Below, piece after piece: positions 15,291 through 23,120 of a stretch of 28,714 nucleotides of DNA (positions are counted from its first letter, which is position 1; every line of letters begins with the position of its first letter). The stretch covers positions 1 to 28,714 of the forward strand of contig DBXZ01000007.1 of the NCBI GenBank assembly GCA_002309795.1, written 5' to 3'. The DNA is from Bacteroidales bacterium UBA1199 (lineage in GTDB: Bacteria; Bacteroidota; Bacteroidia; Bacteroidales; UBA932). The notes beneath the pieces are model-generated. The model made no database searches. It was not told the origin of the DNA and saw only the letters and a program-made list of their open reading frames with translations. The position numbers and the translations under genes are program-made.

Positions 15291-16652
15291 ATGAGTATTT
15301 TCGGAGTTTATGGCGCTCCGCACGCCGCCAACCTCGTCTACTATGGACTTCACGCCCTGCAGCACCGGGGACAGGAAGCTTCCGGTATCGCCGCTTTCGA
15401 TGAAAACGGAAAGGGCCTCCGTCACCGCGGACTCGGACTGCTGGGCGAGGTGTTCAACCAGGAAATCCTTGACTCGCTCAAGGGAAGCATCGCAATGGGC
15501 GGCGTCAAGTATGCCAACGCCTCCAAGGGCGGCCTGGACAATGTGCCGCCCCTCTTCTTCCACCACCATTCGGGCGATTTCGCCATTGCAAACGACGGCA
15601 ACCTGATCAACCGGGAAGAGGTGGTCCGCTATCTGGAATCGCGCGGCAGCATCTTCATGACCGATACCGACAGCGAGCTGATGGCGTGCCTCATCAAGAA
15701 AGAGTCCGACGACGACCGTATCTTCAACATCGTCAGTGCACTGCAGAAGATGGAGGGCGGCTTCACCTTCCTGATCATGACCAAGAACCGCCTCTATGCC
15801 TGCCGCGACCGAAACGGCATCAAACCGCTGGCGCTGGGCAAACTGGGCGACGGTTACGTGGTGAGCAGCGAGACCTGCGCCTTCGACCTGGTGGGCGCCA
15901 CCTTCCTGCGCGACGTCGAACCGGGCGAAGTCGTCACGATCGACCACCACGGCCTGCGCAGCATGTTGTACGACGAACACCCGCGCCGCCTGATGTGCGC
16001 GATGGAGTACATCTATTTCGCCCGTCCGGACAGCGATATCGACGGCTGCAACGTCCACGCTTACCGGAAGGAATCAGGACGGCGTCTCTGCCGCGAATGT
16101 CCGGCCGACGCGGATATCGTGGTGGGCGTTCCCGACTCCAGCCTGAGTGCTGCGATGGGCTACGCGGAAGAGTCGGGCCTGCCCTATGAGATGGGTCTGG
16201 TCAAGAGCAAATATGTGGGACGCACCTTTATCGAGCCTTCGCAAAGCATGCGCGAACGCGGCGTGAAGATGAAACTCTCCGCCGTGCACAGCATCGTGGA
16301 CGGAAAGCGCGTGGTGCTGGTGGACGACTCGATTGTCCGCGGTACCACCTCCCTGAAAATCATCAACCTGCTGCGCGAAGCCGGAGCCCGCGAGGTCCAC
16401 GTGCGAATCGCCAGCCCCATGATGACCCACCCCTGTTTCTACGGCGTGGACACCTCCACCAAAGAGGAGCTGCTCTGCTCGCACCGCACCCTCGAGGAGG
16501 CACGCGTCAAGATCGGCGCCGATTCGCTGGGCTACCTGAGCCCCGAATTTACCGTCGCTTCCTGCCCGGGCCGCGAGTCGCTCTGTCTCGCCTGCTTCAC
16601 GGGCAAATATCCGACCCCTATCTACGATCACGAAACTGAAATAAACAAATAG
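15291..16652 (+). CDS. purF: PurF-family amidophosphoribosyltransferase with a degenerate glutaminase domain
   Basis: PurF makes phosphoribosylamine from PRPP. The 453 residues show a normal C-terminal transferase: YIYFARPDS, the flexible loop KYVGRTFIEPSQ and the PRPP loop VVLVDDSIVRGTTS. Cys236, Cys382, Cys432 and Cys435 sit where the Bacillus-type enzyme holds its 4Fe-4S cluster. The N-terminal Ntn glutaminase keeps LQHRGQE and TDTDSE but has lost key residues. The usual N-terminal CGVFG is MSIFG here, so Met aligns with the nucleophile Cys. The glutamine-binding HVRYxTA is GVKYANA (Arg to Lys73), and the oxyanion-hole AHNGN is ANDGN (Asn to Asp102). The first Cys of the protein is beyond residue 130. 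An in-frame stop (that of purL) lies 9 bases before the ATG, so no longer N-terminus is possible. It may use free ammonia. Confidence 0.93.
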   Translation: MSIFGVYGAPHAANLVYYGLHALQHRGQEASGIAAFDENGKGLRHRGLGLLGEVFNQEILDSLKGSIAMGGVKYANASKGGLDNVPPLFFHHHSGDFAIANDGNLINREEVVRYLESRGSIFMTDTDSELMACLIKKESDDDRIFNIVSALQKMEGGFTFLIMTKNRLYACRDRNGIKPLALGKLGDGYVVSSETCAFDLVGATFLRDVEPGEVVTIDHHGLRSMLYDEHPRRLMCAMEYIYFARPDSDIDGCNVHAYRKESGRRLCRECPADADIVVGVPDSSLSAAMGYAEESGLPYEMGLVKSKYVGRTFIEPSQSMRERGVKMKLSAVHSIVDGKRVVLVDDSIVRGTTSLKIINLLREAGAREVHVRIASPMMTHPCFYGVDTSTKEELLCSHRTLEEARVKIGADSLGYLSPEFTVASCPGRESLCLACFTGKYPTPIYDHETEINK

Positions 16653-16656
16653 ACCT

Positions 16657-17688
16657 ATGGCAGAGAGTTACGAAAAAGCAGGCGTCAACCTGGAAGCAGG
16701 ATACGAAGTGGTCCGCCGCATCAAACAGCACGTGGCCTCCACCGCCCGGAAGGGCTCGATGGGGAACATCGGCTCCTTCGGCGGCATGTTCGACCTTTCC
16801 ACCCTCGGCATCCGCGAACCGGTGCTGGTGAGCGGAACGGACGGCGTGGGCACCAAGCTGAAGATTGCCTTCGCAATGGATAAACACGATACCATCGGCA
16901 TCGACGCCGTGGCGATGTGCGTCAACGACGTGCTTGCACAGGGCGCCGAACCGCTGATTTTCCTGGACTATGTGGCACTGGGCCACAACATTCCCGCCAA
17001 GGTCGAAGCCATCGTGGCCGGCGTGGCCGAAGGATGCCGTCAGGCCGGCTGTGCGCTGGTAGGCGGTGAGACGGCCGAAATGCCGGGCATGTACGAAGAC
17101 GGCGAATACGACATTGCCGGCTACACCACCGGCGTGGTGGAGAAATCCAAATTGATTGACGGCAGCAAGGTTGCCGTGGGCGACGTTCTGGTGGGCATTG
17201 CCAGCAGCGGCGTTCACTCGAACGGTTTCAGCCTGGTACGCAAGATCGTGGCGGATGCCGGAAAGAACTATTCCGATCCGATTCCCGAGTTCGGCGGCCG
17301 GAAGCTGGGCGAAGTCCTGTTGACCCCTACCCGGATCTATGTCAAGCAGGTATTGGATGTCATCCGGCACTGTGACGTGCACGGCGTGGCGCACATCACC
17401 GGCGGCGGCTTCGACGAGAATATCCCGCGTGTGCTCCGCGAGGGCCAGGGTCTTGAGATCCGTGAGGGAAGCTGGGAGATTCTCCCCGTCTTCCGGATGC
17501 TGGAAAAGTGGGGCGGCATTCCGCACCGTGAAATGTTCAACATCTTCAACATGGGTATCGGCATGGTGCTCGTACTGAACGAAAAAGAGGCTTCGGAGGC
17601 CATCCGGATCCTGGAGAGCCACGGTGAAAAAGCATCGGTGATCGGCCGCGTGACGGACCGCCCGGGCGTAAACATTATCCTGCAATGA
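16657..17688 (+). CDS. purM: AIR synthetase (phosphoribosylformylglycinamidine cyclo-ligase)
   Basis: PurM closes the imidazole ring, turning FGAM into AIR with ATP. The 343 residues match the family length. Recognisable segments are SGTDGVGTKLKIA near residues 60-70, IGIDAVAMCVNDVLAQGAEP, VGGETAEMPGMY, IASSGVHSNGFSLVR and HITGGGFDENIPR. It follows purF by 4 bases, and its TGA overlaps the purN ATG by 4 bases (ATGA), so the two are probably translationally coupled. Confidence 0.97.
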   Translation: MAESYEKAGVNLEAGYEVVRRIKQHVASTARKGSMGNIGSFGGMFDLSTLGIREPVLVSGTDGVGTKLKIAFAMDKHDTIGIDAVAMCVNDVLAQGAEPLIFLDYVALGHNIPAKVEAIVAGVAEGCRQAGCALVGGETAEMPGMYEDGEYDIAGYTTGVVEKSKLIDGSKVAVGDVLVGIASSGVHSNGFSLVRKIVADAGKNYSDPIPEFGGRKLGEVLLTPTRIYVKQVLDVIRHCDVHGVAHITGGGFDENIPRVLREGQGLEIREGSWEILPVFRMLEKWGGIPHREMFNIFNMGIGMVLVLNEKEASEAIRILESHGEKASVIGRVTDRPGVNIILQ

Positions 17689-18242
17689 AACAGATAGCCG
17701 TATTTGCCAGCGGAAGCGGCACCAACTTCGAGGCGATTGCCCAGGCCTGCGCCGACGGACGGTTGAACGCCCGTATCGCGCTGATGGTCTGTGACAAGCC
17801 GGGAGCCGCCGTCATTGCGCGGGCAGAACGATTCGGCGTAGAGAGCTTCGTCTTCGACCCCAAATCGTACCGCACGAAGGCGGATTACGAGGCGGAGATC
17901 GTGCGGCGGCTGGACGCCTGCGGCGTGGCGCTCGTCTGCCTGGCCGGCTATATGCGGATTGTGGGCGACACCCTGTTGCGCGCCTACGGCGGCAGGATCA
18001 TCAACATCCATCCGTCGCTGTTGCCCGCCTTCAAGGGGGCGCATGCCGTGGAAGACGCCGTGGCTTACGGCGTCAAGGTGTACGGAATCACCATCCACTG
18101 GGTCAACGACCAGCTGGACGGCGGACAGATTATTGCCCAGCGGGCTTTCCCCTATGAAGGAAACGACCCGGAGGAGGTTCACCGGATTGGACAGAGAATC
18201 GAACATCAACTCTACGTAGAAACCATAGCAAAACTTTTATAA
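17685..18242 (+). CDS. purN: GAR transformylase (10-formyl-THF dependent)
   Basis: PurN transfers a formyl group from 10-formyl-tetrahydrofolate to GAR. The 185 residues start IAVFASGSGTNFEAI (phosphate-binding loop). The catalytic set is visible as Asn and His in INIHPSLLPAFKG and the Asp in HWVNDQLDGGQII. The protein is of ordinary length. It overlaps purM by 4 bases and its TAA shares one base with the purH start (TAATG). Its cofactor links it to FolD further down the operon. Confidence 0.96.
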   Translation: MKQIAVFASGSGTNFEAIAQACADGRLNARIALMVCDKPGAAVIARAERFGVESFVFDPKSYRTKADYEAEIVRRLDACGVALVCLAGYMRIVGDTLLRAYGGRIINIHPSLLPAFKGAHAVEDAVAYGVKVYGITIHWVNDQLDGGQIIAQRAFPYEGNDPEEVHRIGQRIEHQLYVETIAKLL

Positions 18243-19771
18243 TGAGAGCTTTAGTCAGTGTCAGCGACAAGACCGGCCTGGTCCCCTTCGTGCAGGGGCT
18301 GCAGGCGATGGGCTGGGAAATCATCGCCACCGGCGGTACGCAGCGGCTGCTCGAGGAGAGCGGCGTGCGCACGATCGGCATCAGCGAGGTCACCGGCTTC
18401 CCGGAGATTTGCGACGGCCGCGTCAAAACCCTGCATCCCAAGGTGCATGGCGGCCTTCTGGCCCGCCGCGATATCCCCGCGCATATGGAAACCCTGCGCG
18501 AAAACGGCATCGAAACCATCGAGCTGGTCTGCGTCAACCTCTATCCTTTCCGCCAGACGATTGCCCGCGAAGGGGTGACCATGGAGGAGGCGGTCGAGAA
18601 CATCGATATCGGAGGCCCGTCCATGCTGCGCAGCGCTGCCAAGAACTGGCGGGACGTAACGGTGGTCTGCGATCCCGCGGACTACGGCACCATCCTCGAC
18701 GAGATCCGCGCCGGCGGCAACACCACCCCCGAGACGCGGCTGAAACTCTCCGCCAAGGCCTATTCGCACACCGCCTCATACGACATGTGCATTGCCCGCT
18801 ACATGCGTGCGCAGGCCGGCCTGCCGGAGAAACTCTACCTGGAATTCGATATCAAACAGCCGCTGCGCTACGGCGAGAACCCGCACCAGAAGGCCGACTT
18901 CTTTGCCGCGCCCGCTGCGGAGCCTTATTCGCTGGCGTTCGCCGAACAGATTCAGGGAAAGGAACTTTCTTACAACAACATCCAGGATGCCAACGCCGCC
19001 CTGAACATTGTCCGGGACTTTGAAGAGCCCTTCTGCGTGGCACTCAAGCATATGAACCCCTGCGGCGCAGCCGTGGGCAAGACCGTCGAAGAGGCCTGGC
19101 AGGCAGCCTACGAGGCCGATACGGTCAGCATCTACGGAGGTATCGTGGCCGTAAACCGTCCGCTCACCGCTACGGTGGCGATGGGAATGAAACCCATCTT
19201 CCTGGAGATTGTCCTGGCCCCTGACTTTACGCCGGAGGCACTGGAGATTCTCTCCGCCAAGAAGAATCTCCGCGTGATCAAGGTAGATATGACCCGCTGC
19301 GACAAGCCTGTCACGCAATATGTTGGCGTGAACGGCGGCATGCTGGTCCAGCACCTCGACACCGCGGTTGAAATCCTTACCCCCGAAATGTGCGTGACGG
19401 AGAAAAAACCGGGTGCCGGCCTGATGGCTGACCTGCAGTTCGGCTGGAAGATTGTCAAACACGTCAAATCGAACGCGATTGCCGTGGTGCGCGACGGCCA
19501 TACCCTGGGAATCGGCGCCGGTCAGATGAACCGGGTCGGGTCGGCGGAGATCGCCCTCAAGGAGGCACAGGCCGCCGGCTTCACGGAGGGGCTGGTACTC
19601 GCATCCGACGGGTTCCTTCCGTTCGGCGACACGGTGGAACTGGCCGCCCGCTACGGTGTGACCGCAATCGTCCAGCCCGGCGGCAGCATCCGCGACGAAG
19701 AGTCGATTGCCAAAGCCAATGAACTGGGCATCACGATGCTCTTCACCGGCGTCCGTCACTTCAAGCATTAG
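18242..19771 (+). CDS. purH: Bifunctional AICAR transformylase / IMP cyclohydrolase
   Basis: PurH performs the last two steps to IMP, using 10-formyl-tetrahydrofolate. The 509 residues carry the N-terminal MGS-like cyclohydrolase domain (ALVSVSDKTGLVPF, IATGGTQRLLEE, GRVKTLHPKVHGGLLARR) and the C-terminal transformylase. The catalytic Lys269 and His270 lie in ALKHMNPCGAA. LRYGENPHQKA near residue 210 and SDGFLPFGDTVELAARYG near the end are also typical. Both domains look complete. Confidence 0.97.
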   Translation: MRALVSVSDKTGLVPFVQGLQAMGWEIIATGGTQRLLEESGVRTIGISEVTGFPEICDGRVKTLHPKVHGGLLARRDIPAHMETLRENGIETIELVCVNLYPFRQTIAREGVTMEEAVENIDIGGPSMLRSAAKNWRDVTVVCDPADYGTILDEIRAGGNTTPETRLKLSAKAYSHTASYDMCIARYMRAQAGLPEKLYLEFDIKQPLRYGENPHQKADFFAAPAAEPYSLAFAEQIQGKELSYNNIQDANAALNIVRDFEEPFCVALKHMNPCGAAVGKTVEEAWQAAYEADTVSIYGGIVAVNRPLTATVAMGMKPIFLEIVLAPDFTPEALEILSAKKNLRVIKVDMTRCDKPVTQYVGVNGGMLVQHLDTAVEILTPEMCVTEKKPGAGLMADLQFGWKIVKHVKSNAIAVVRDGHTLGIGAGQMNRVGSAEIALKEAQAAGFTEGLVLASDGFLPFGDTVELAARYGVTAIVQPGGSIRDEESIAKANELGITMLFTGVRHFKH

Positions 19772-19777
19772 AAACGC

Positions 19778-21043
19778 ATGAAAGATAAAAAAGTACTGGT
19801 CGTAGGAGGAGGCGGGCGCTGCCACGCCATCGTGGACGCGCTGCTCCGGTCGCCGCAGGTGGCGCAGGTCTTCTGCGCACCGGGCAATGCGGGAATCGGC
19901 GCAGTCGCGACGAACGTTCCCATCCGTGATACCGAGATCCCCGCACTGCTGGACTTTGCCCGCAACCAGGCTATCGACCTGACGGTGGTAGGCCCCGAAG
20001 CGGCGCTGGCGGCCGGCATTACCGACGCCTTCCGCGCGGCCGGTTTCAAGATCTTCGGACACACGAAGGCTGCGACACAGATTGAGAGCAGCAAACGGTT
20101 CGCCAAGGAGCTGATGCAGAAATACGGCATCCCCACGGCCGGCTACCGGGAGTTCAGCGATTTTGCCGAGGCGCGCGCTTACGTGGCGTCGCGTCCCTTC
20201 CCCGCCGTGCTCAAGTACGACGGACTGGCTGCCGGAAAGGGCGTGGTGGTGGCACAGGACCTCGCCGAGGCGGAGGCTGCGCTGCGCGACATGCTGCTCG
20301 AAGAGAAGTTCGGGGCGGGCCGCGTGATCGTGGAGGATTTTCTCACCGGTCCCGAGTTCTCCTTCATGTGCTTCGTGAACGGGGAACAGGTGGCGCCGAT
20401 GCCCCTCTCGCAGGACCACAAACGCGCCTTCGACGGCGACAAGGGTCCGAATACCGGCGGAATGGGCGCCTACACGGGGCTGCCTTTCATTACGAAAGAA
20501 GACGAAGCATTCGCTTTCCGGGAGATTCTCTGCAAGGCCACGCATGCCATGTGCAGCGAAGGAACGCCGCTTTCCGGCGTCCTCTACGGCGGACTGATGA
20601 AGACCCCGCAGGGTATCAAAGTAATCGAGTTCAACGCCCGCTTCGGAGACCCCGAAACGGAGGTGGTTCTGCCGCTGATGGAGAGCGATATATACGCCGT
20701 TTTCGAAGCGGTTGCAACCGGCGGCGAAATCCCGCCGATTATTTGGAAGAATTGTGTAACTTTGGGGGTTGTACTGGCCTCGAAGGGATATCCCGGCGGA
20801 TATGCCAAAGGGTTCGGGATCCAGGGAACCGACACGGTCAAAGCAAAGCTTTTCCATATGGGCACTACGCTTCGGGAGGACAAGCTTCTGACCGCGGGCG
20901 GCCGTGTGATGATGGTTGTAGCGGAAGGTCCTACGGTAGCCCAGGCCCGCGAAACGGCCTATTCGGAACTCCGGAAGATCCGCTGCGAGAACCTCTTCTG
21001 GCGAAACGACATCGCACATTGTGCGCTCGATAAAGACAACTGA
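19778..21043 (+). CDS. purD: Phosphoribosylamine-glycine ligase (GAR synthetase)
   Basis: PurD joins phosphoribosylamine, the product of PurF, with glycine using ATP. The 421 residues have the family order. The N-terminal Rossmann part is [18 protein letters not shown], with a CAPGNAGIG segment. The ATP-grasp core carries [50 protein letters not shown] split over the loop, and [16 protein letters not shown] with the metal ligands. The N-terminal motif usually reads GxGGREHA; here it is GGGGRCHA, with Cys in place of Glu. Its TGA shares one base with the folD start (TGATG). Confidence 0.96.
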   Translation: MKDKKVLVVGGGGRCHAIVDALLRSPQVAQVFCAPGNAGIGAVATNVPIRDTEIPALLDFARNQAIDLTVVGPEAALAAGITDAFRAAGFKIFGHTKAATQIESSKRFAKELMQKYGIPTAGYREFSDFAEARAYVASRPFPAVLKYDGLAAGKGVVVAQDLAEAEAALRDMLLEEKFGAGRVIVEDFLTGPEFSFMCFVNGEQVAPMPLSQDHKRAFDGDKGPNTGGMGAYTGLPFITKEDEAFAFREILCKATHAMCSEGTPLSGVLYGGLMKTPQGIKVIEFNARFGDPETEVVLPLMESDIYAVFEAVATGGEIPPIIWKNCVTLGVVLASKGYPGGYAKGFGIQGTDTVKAKLFHMGTTLREDKLLTAGGRVMMVVAEGPTVAQARETAYSELRKIRCENLFWRNDIAHCALDKDN

Positions 21044-21909
21044 TGGATATGGCAACAATTATAGACGGAAAACGCATTTCCGAAAACCTGAAGGAAGAGA
21101 TGAAGGCGCAAGTCCTTGCGCTGGAGAAACAGTATGGCCGCCGTCCCGGTCTGGCCGTCATTATCGTAGGCGAGAATCCCGCCAGCCAGGTCTATGTACG
21201 CAACAAGGTCAAGGCGGCTGACTTCGTGGGACTCCGTTCCATCCAGATTACCCTGCCCGAATCCACTACGGAAGCCGAGCTGCTCGCGCAGATCCGCGCG
21301 CTGAACGAAGATCCCGCAGTCGACGGAATCCTCGTGCAGCTGCCGCTTCCCGCCCATATCGACGAGGAGAAGGTGATTGACGCGATTGCGCTGGAGAAAG
21401 ACGTGGACGGATTCCACCCCGGCAATGTTGGCGCCCTCTGGCTCGGCAAACCCTGCGCCGTCCCCTGCACCCCGAAGGGCTGCCTGCATCTCATCAAATC
21501 CACCGGCATTGAAATCCGCGGCGCGCTGGCAGTCGTGATAGGCCGGTCGAACATCGTGGGCAAGCCGATGGCCAAACTGCTGCTCGACGAGCATGCCACC
21601 GTGGTGATGGCCCACTCCCGCACCCGCAACCTGGGTGAGATCACCCGGCAGGCAGACATTATCGTAGCCGCCGTGGGCAAACGCAACGTGGTGACGGCCG
21701 ATATGGTCAAGCCCGGCGCCGTGGTCATCGACGTCGGCATGAACCGTGACGACGAAGGCAAACTCTGCGGCGACGTGGACTTTGCCGGCGTCAGCGAGGT
21801 GGCCGGATACATCACCCCCGTTCCGGGCGGAGTCGGTCCGATGACCATCACCGTTCTGATGCAGAACACCTTGGAGAGTTTTATCAAACGCGAATCAAAG
21901 AAAGTTTAA
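21043..21909 (+). CDS. folD: Methylene-THF dehydrogenase / methenyl-THF cyclohydrolase
   Basis: FolD interconverts 5,10-methylene- and 10-formyl-tetrahydrofolate, the formyl donor for PurN and PurH. From the ATG at 21043 the protein has 288 residues; a second ATG at 21049 gives 286 and fits the family start ([10 protein letters not shown]) equally well. The active-site Tyr and Lys lie in [14 protein letters not shown]. Other signatures are [34 protein letters not shown] and [11 protein letters not shown]. Its inclusion in the pur operon makes functional sense and keeps one-carbon supply in step with purine demand. Confidence 0.95.
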   Translation: MDMATIIDGKRISENLKEEMKAQVLALEKQYGRRPGLAVIIVGENPASQVYVRNKVKAADFVGLRSIQITLPESTTEAELLAQIRALNEDPAVDGILVQLPLPAHIDEEKVIDAIALEKDVDGFHPGNVGALWLGKPCAVPCTPKGCLHLIKSTGIEIRGALAVVIGRSNIVGKPMAKLLLDEHATVVMAHSRTRNLGEITRQADIIVAAVGKRNVVTADMVKPGAVVIDVGMNRDDEGKLCGDVDFAGVSEVAGYITPVPGGVGPMTITVLMQNTLESFIKRESKKV

Positions 21910-21915
21910 CCCTAT

Positions 21916-23118
21916 ATGAATCAACACGAAAGAAGAGTCGGGACTGTGTCCCGCGGTATCCGGTGCCCGATTATCCGGGAAGGAGACAACATTGCTGAAA
22001 TCGTATCTGCCTGCGTGCTCGAAGCCGCAGCAGAGGAGGGATTTGCGCTGCGCGACCGTGACGTGATTTCCATTACGGAATCCATCGTCGCCCGTTCGCA
22101 GGGCAACTACGCTTCGGTTGCCGCCATCGCGAAAGATGTCAAGGCAAAAACCGGCGGCGAAACGGTGGGTGTCATCTTCCCCATCCTCTCCCGCAACCGC
22201 TTTGCTATCTGCCTGCGCGGTATCGCCAAAGGTTGCAAGAAGATTGTCCTGATGCTCAGCTACCCGTCCGACGAAGTCGGCAACTCGCTGGTCAGCCTGG
22301 ACGCACTGGACGAAGCCGGCGTCAACCCCTACTCCGACGTTCTCACACTGGAACACTACCGGGAACTCTTCGGCGTTGTCCGCCACGAGTTTACCGGAAT
22401 GGATTACGTACAGTACTACGGCGATCTGATCCGCGAATGCGGCGCCGAGGTGGAGATTGTCTTCGCCAACCGTCCCAAGACCATCCTGCAGTACACCGAC
22501 ACCGTGATCTGCTGTGATATCCACACCCGGTTCCGCACCAAACGCATCCTCAAGGATGCCGGCGCGCGTATCGTACTGGGACTCGACGACCTGCTCGACG
22601 CGCCGGTGGACGGCAGCGGCTACAACGAGCGTTACGGCCTGCTTGGCTCCAACAAAGCGACCGAAGATACCGTCAAGCTCTTCCCGCACCCCTGCAAGGA
22701 ACTGGTTCTCGACATTCAGGCCCGGATCCTGGAAGCTACCGGCAAGCACGTGGAGGTGATGATCTACGGCGACGGCGCCTTCAAAGATCCGAAAGGCAAG
22801 ATTTGGGAGCTGGCAGACCCTGTGGTCTCGCCCACCTTTACGGACGGCCTGATTGGAACGCCCAACGAGCTGAAGCTCAAATATCTGGCCGACAACGAAT
22901 TTGCAAACCTCAAAGGGGAAGCGCTCCGCGACGCCATCGCTGCAAGCATCCGCGCCAAGGATGCGGACCTCAAGGGCAAGATGGTTTCCGAGGGTACGAC
23001 TCCGCGCCAGCTGACCGACCTGATCGGTTCGCTCTGCGACCTCACCTCCGGATCGGGTGACAAGGGCACTCCGATCGTGCTTGTACAGGGCTACTTCGAC
23101 AACTATACCAGCGAATAA
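21916..23118 (+). CDS. Coenzyme F420-0:L-glutamate ligase family (CofE-like) protein
   Basis: This 400-residue protein resembles the bacterial branch of the CofE family. The N-terminal block GTVSRGIRCPIIREGDNI followed by RDRDVISITESIVARSQGNY matches what I recall of Clostridia and Bacteroidota members annotated as F420 ligases, which join glutamate through the gamma-carboxyl. Central segments include VIFPILSRNRFAICLRGIA and VICCDIHTRFRTKRIL; VMIYGDGAFKDP lies near residue 275. No other F420 gene is in the window and this phylum is not known for F420. It sits 6 bases after folD and 2 before the DUF1846 gene in an operon with two folate-dependent enzymes. A reported Chlamydia homologue replaces folylpolyglutamate synthase, so gamma-glutamylation of folate is a plausible but unproven role. 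Confidence 0.8.
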   Translation: MNQHERRVGTVSRGIRCPIIREGDNIAEIVSACVLEAAAEEGFALRDRDVISITESIVARSQGNYASVAAIAKDVKAKTGGETVGVIFPILSRNRFAICLRGIAKGCKKIVLMLSYPSDEVGNSLVSLDALDEAGVNPYSDVLTLEHYRELFGVVRHEFTGMDYVQYYGDLIRECGAEVEIVFANRPKTILQYTDTVICCDIHTRFRTKRILKDAGARIVLGLDDLLDAPVDGSGYNERYGLLGSNKATEDTVKLFPHPCKELVLDIQARILEATGKHVEVMIYGDGAFKDPKGKIWELADPVVSPTFTDGLIGTPNELKLKYLADNEFANLKGEALRDAIAASIRAKDADLKGKMVSEGTTPRQLTDLIGSLCDLTSGSGDKGTPIVLVQGYFDNYTSE

Positions 23119-23120
23119 CG

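Noticed and set aside
15260..15300. A missed start or frameshift hiding the PurF Cys1
   Set aside because: The purL stop codon is in the PurF frame 9 bases upstream, no Cys codon occurs nearby in other frames, and independent glutamine-site residues are also changed.
13428..16058. An 876-codon open frame on the minus strand opposite purL and purF
   Set aside because: The plus strand encodes two certain enzymes here. The antisense frame is rich in His, Gly, Val and Ala without recognisable motifs and runs across a gene boundary, as expected from GC-rich third positions.
18776..21058. A 760-codon open frame on the minus strand opposite purH and purD
   Set aside because: It is a mirror of strongly coding DNA; no domain signature or promoter supports it. 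The same reasoning applies to the antisense frames at 11667-13370 and 3135-4568.
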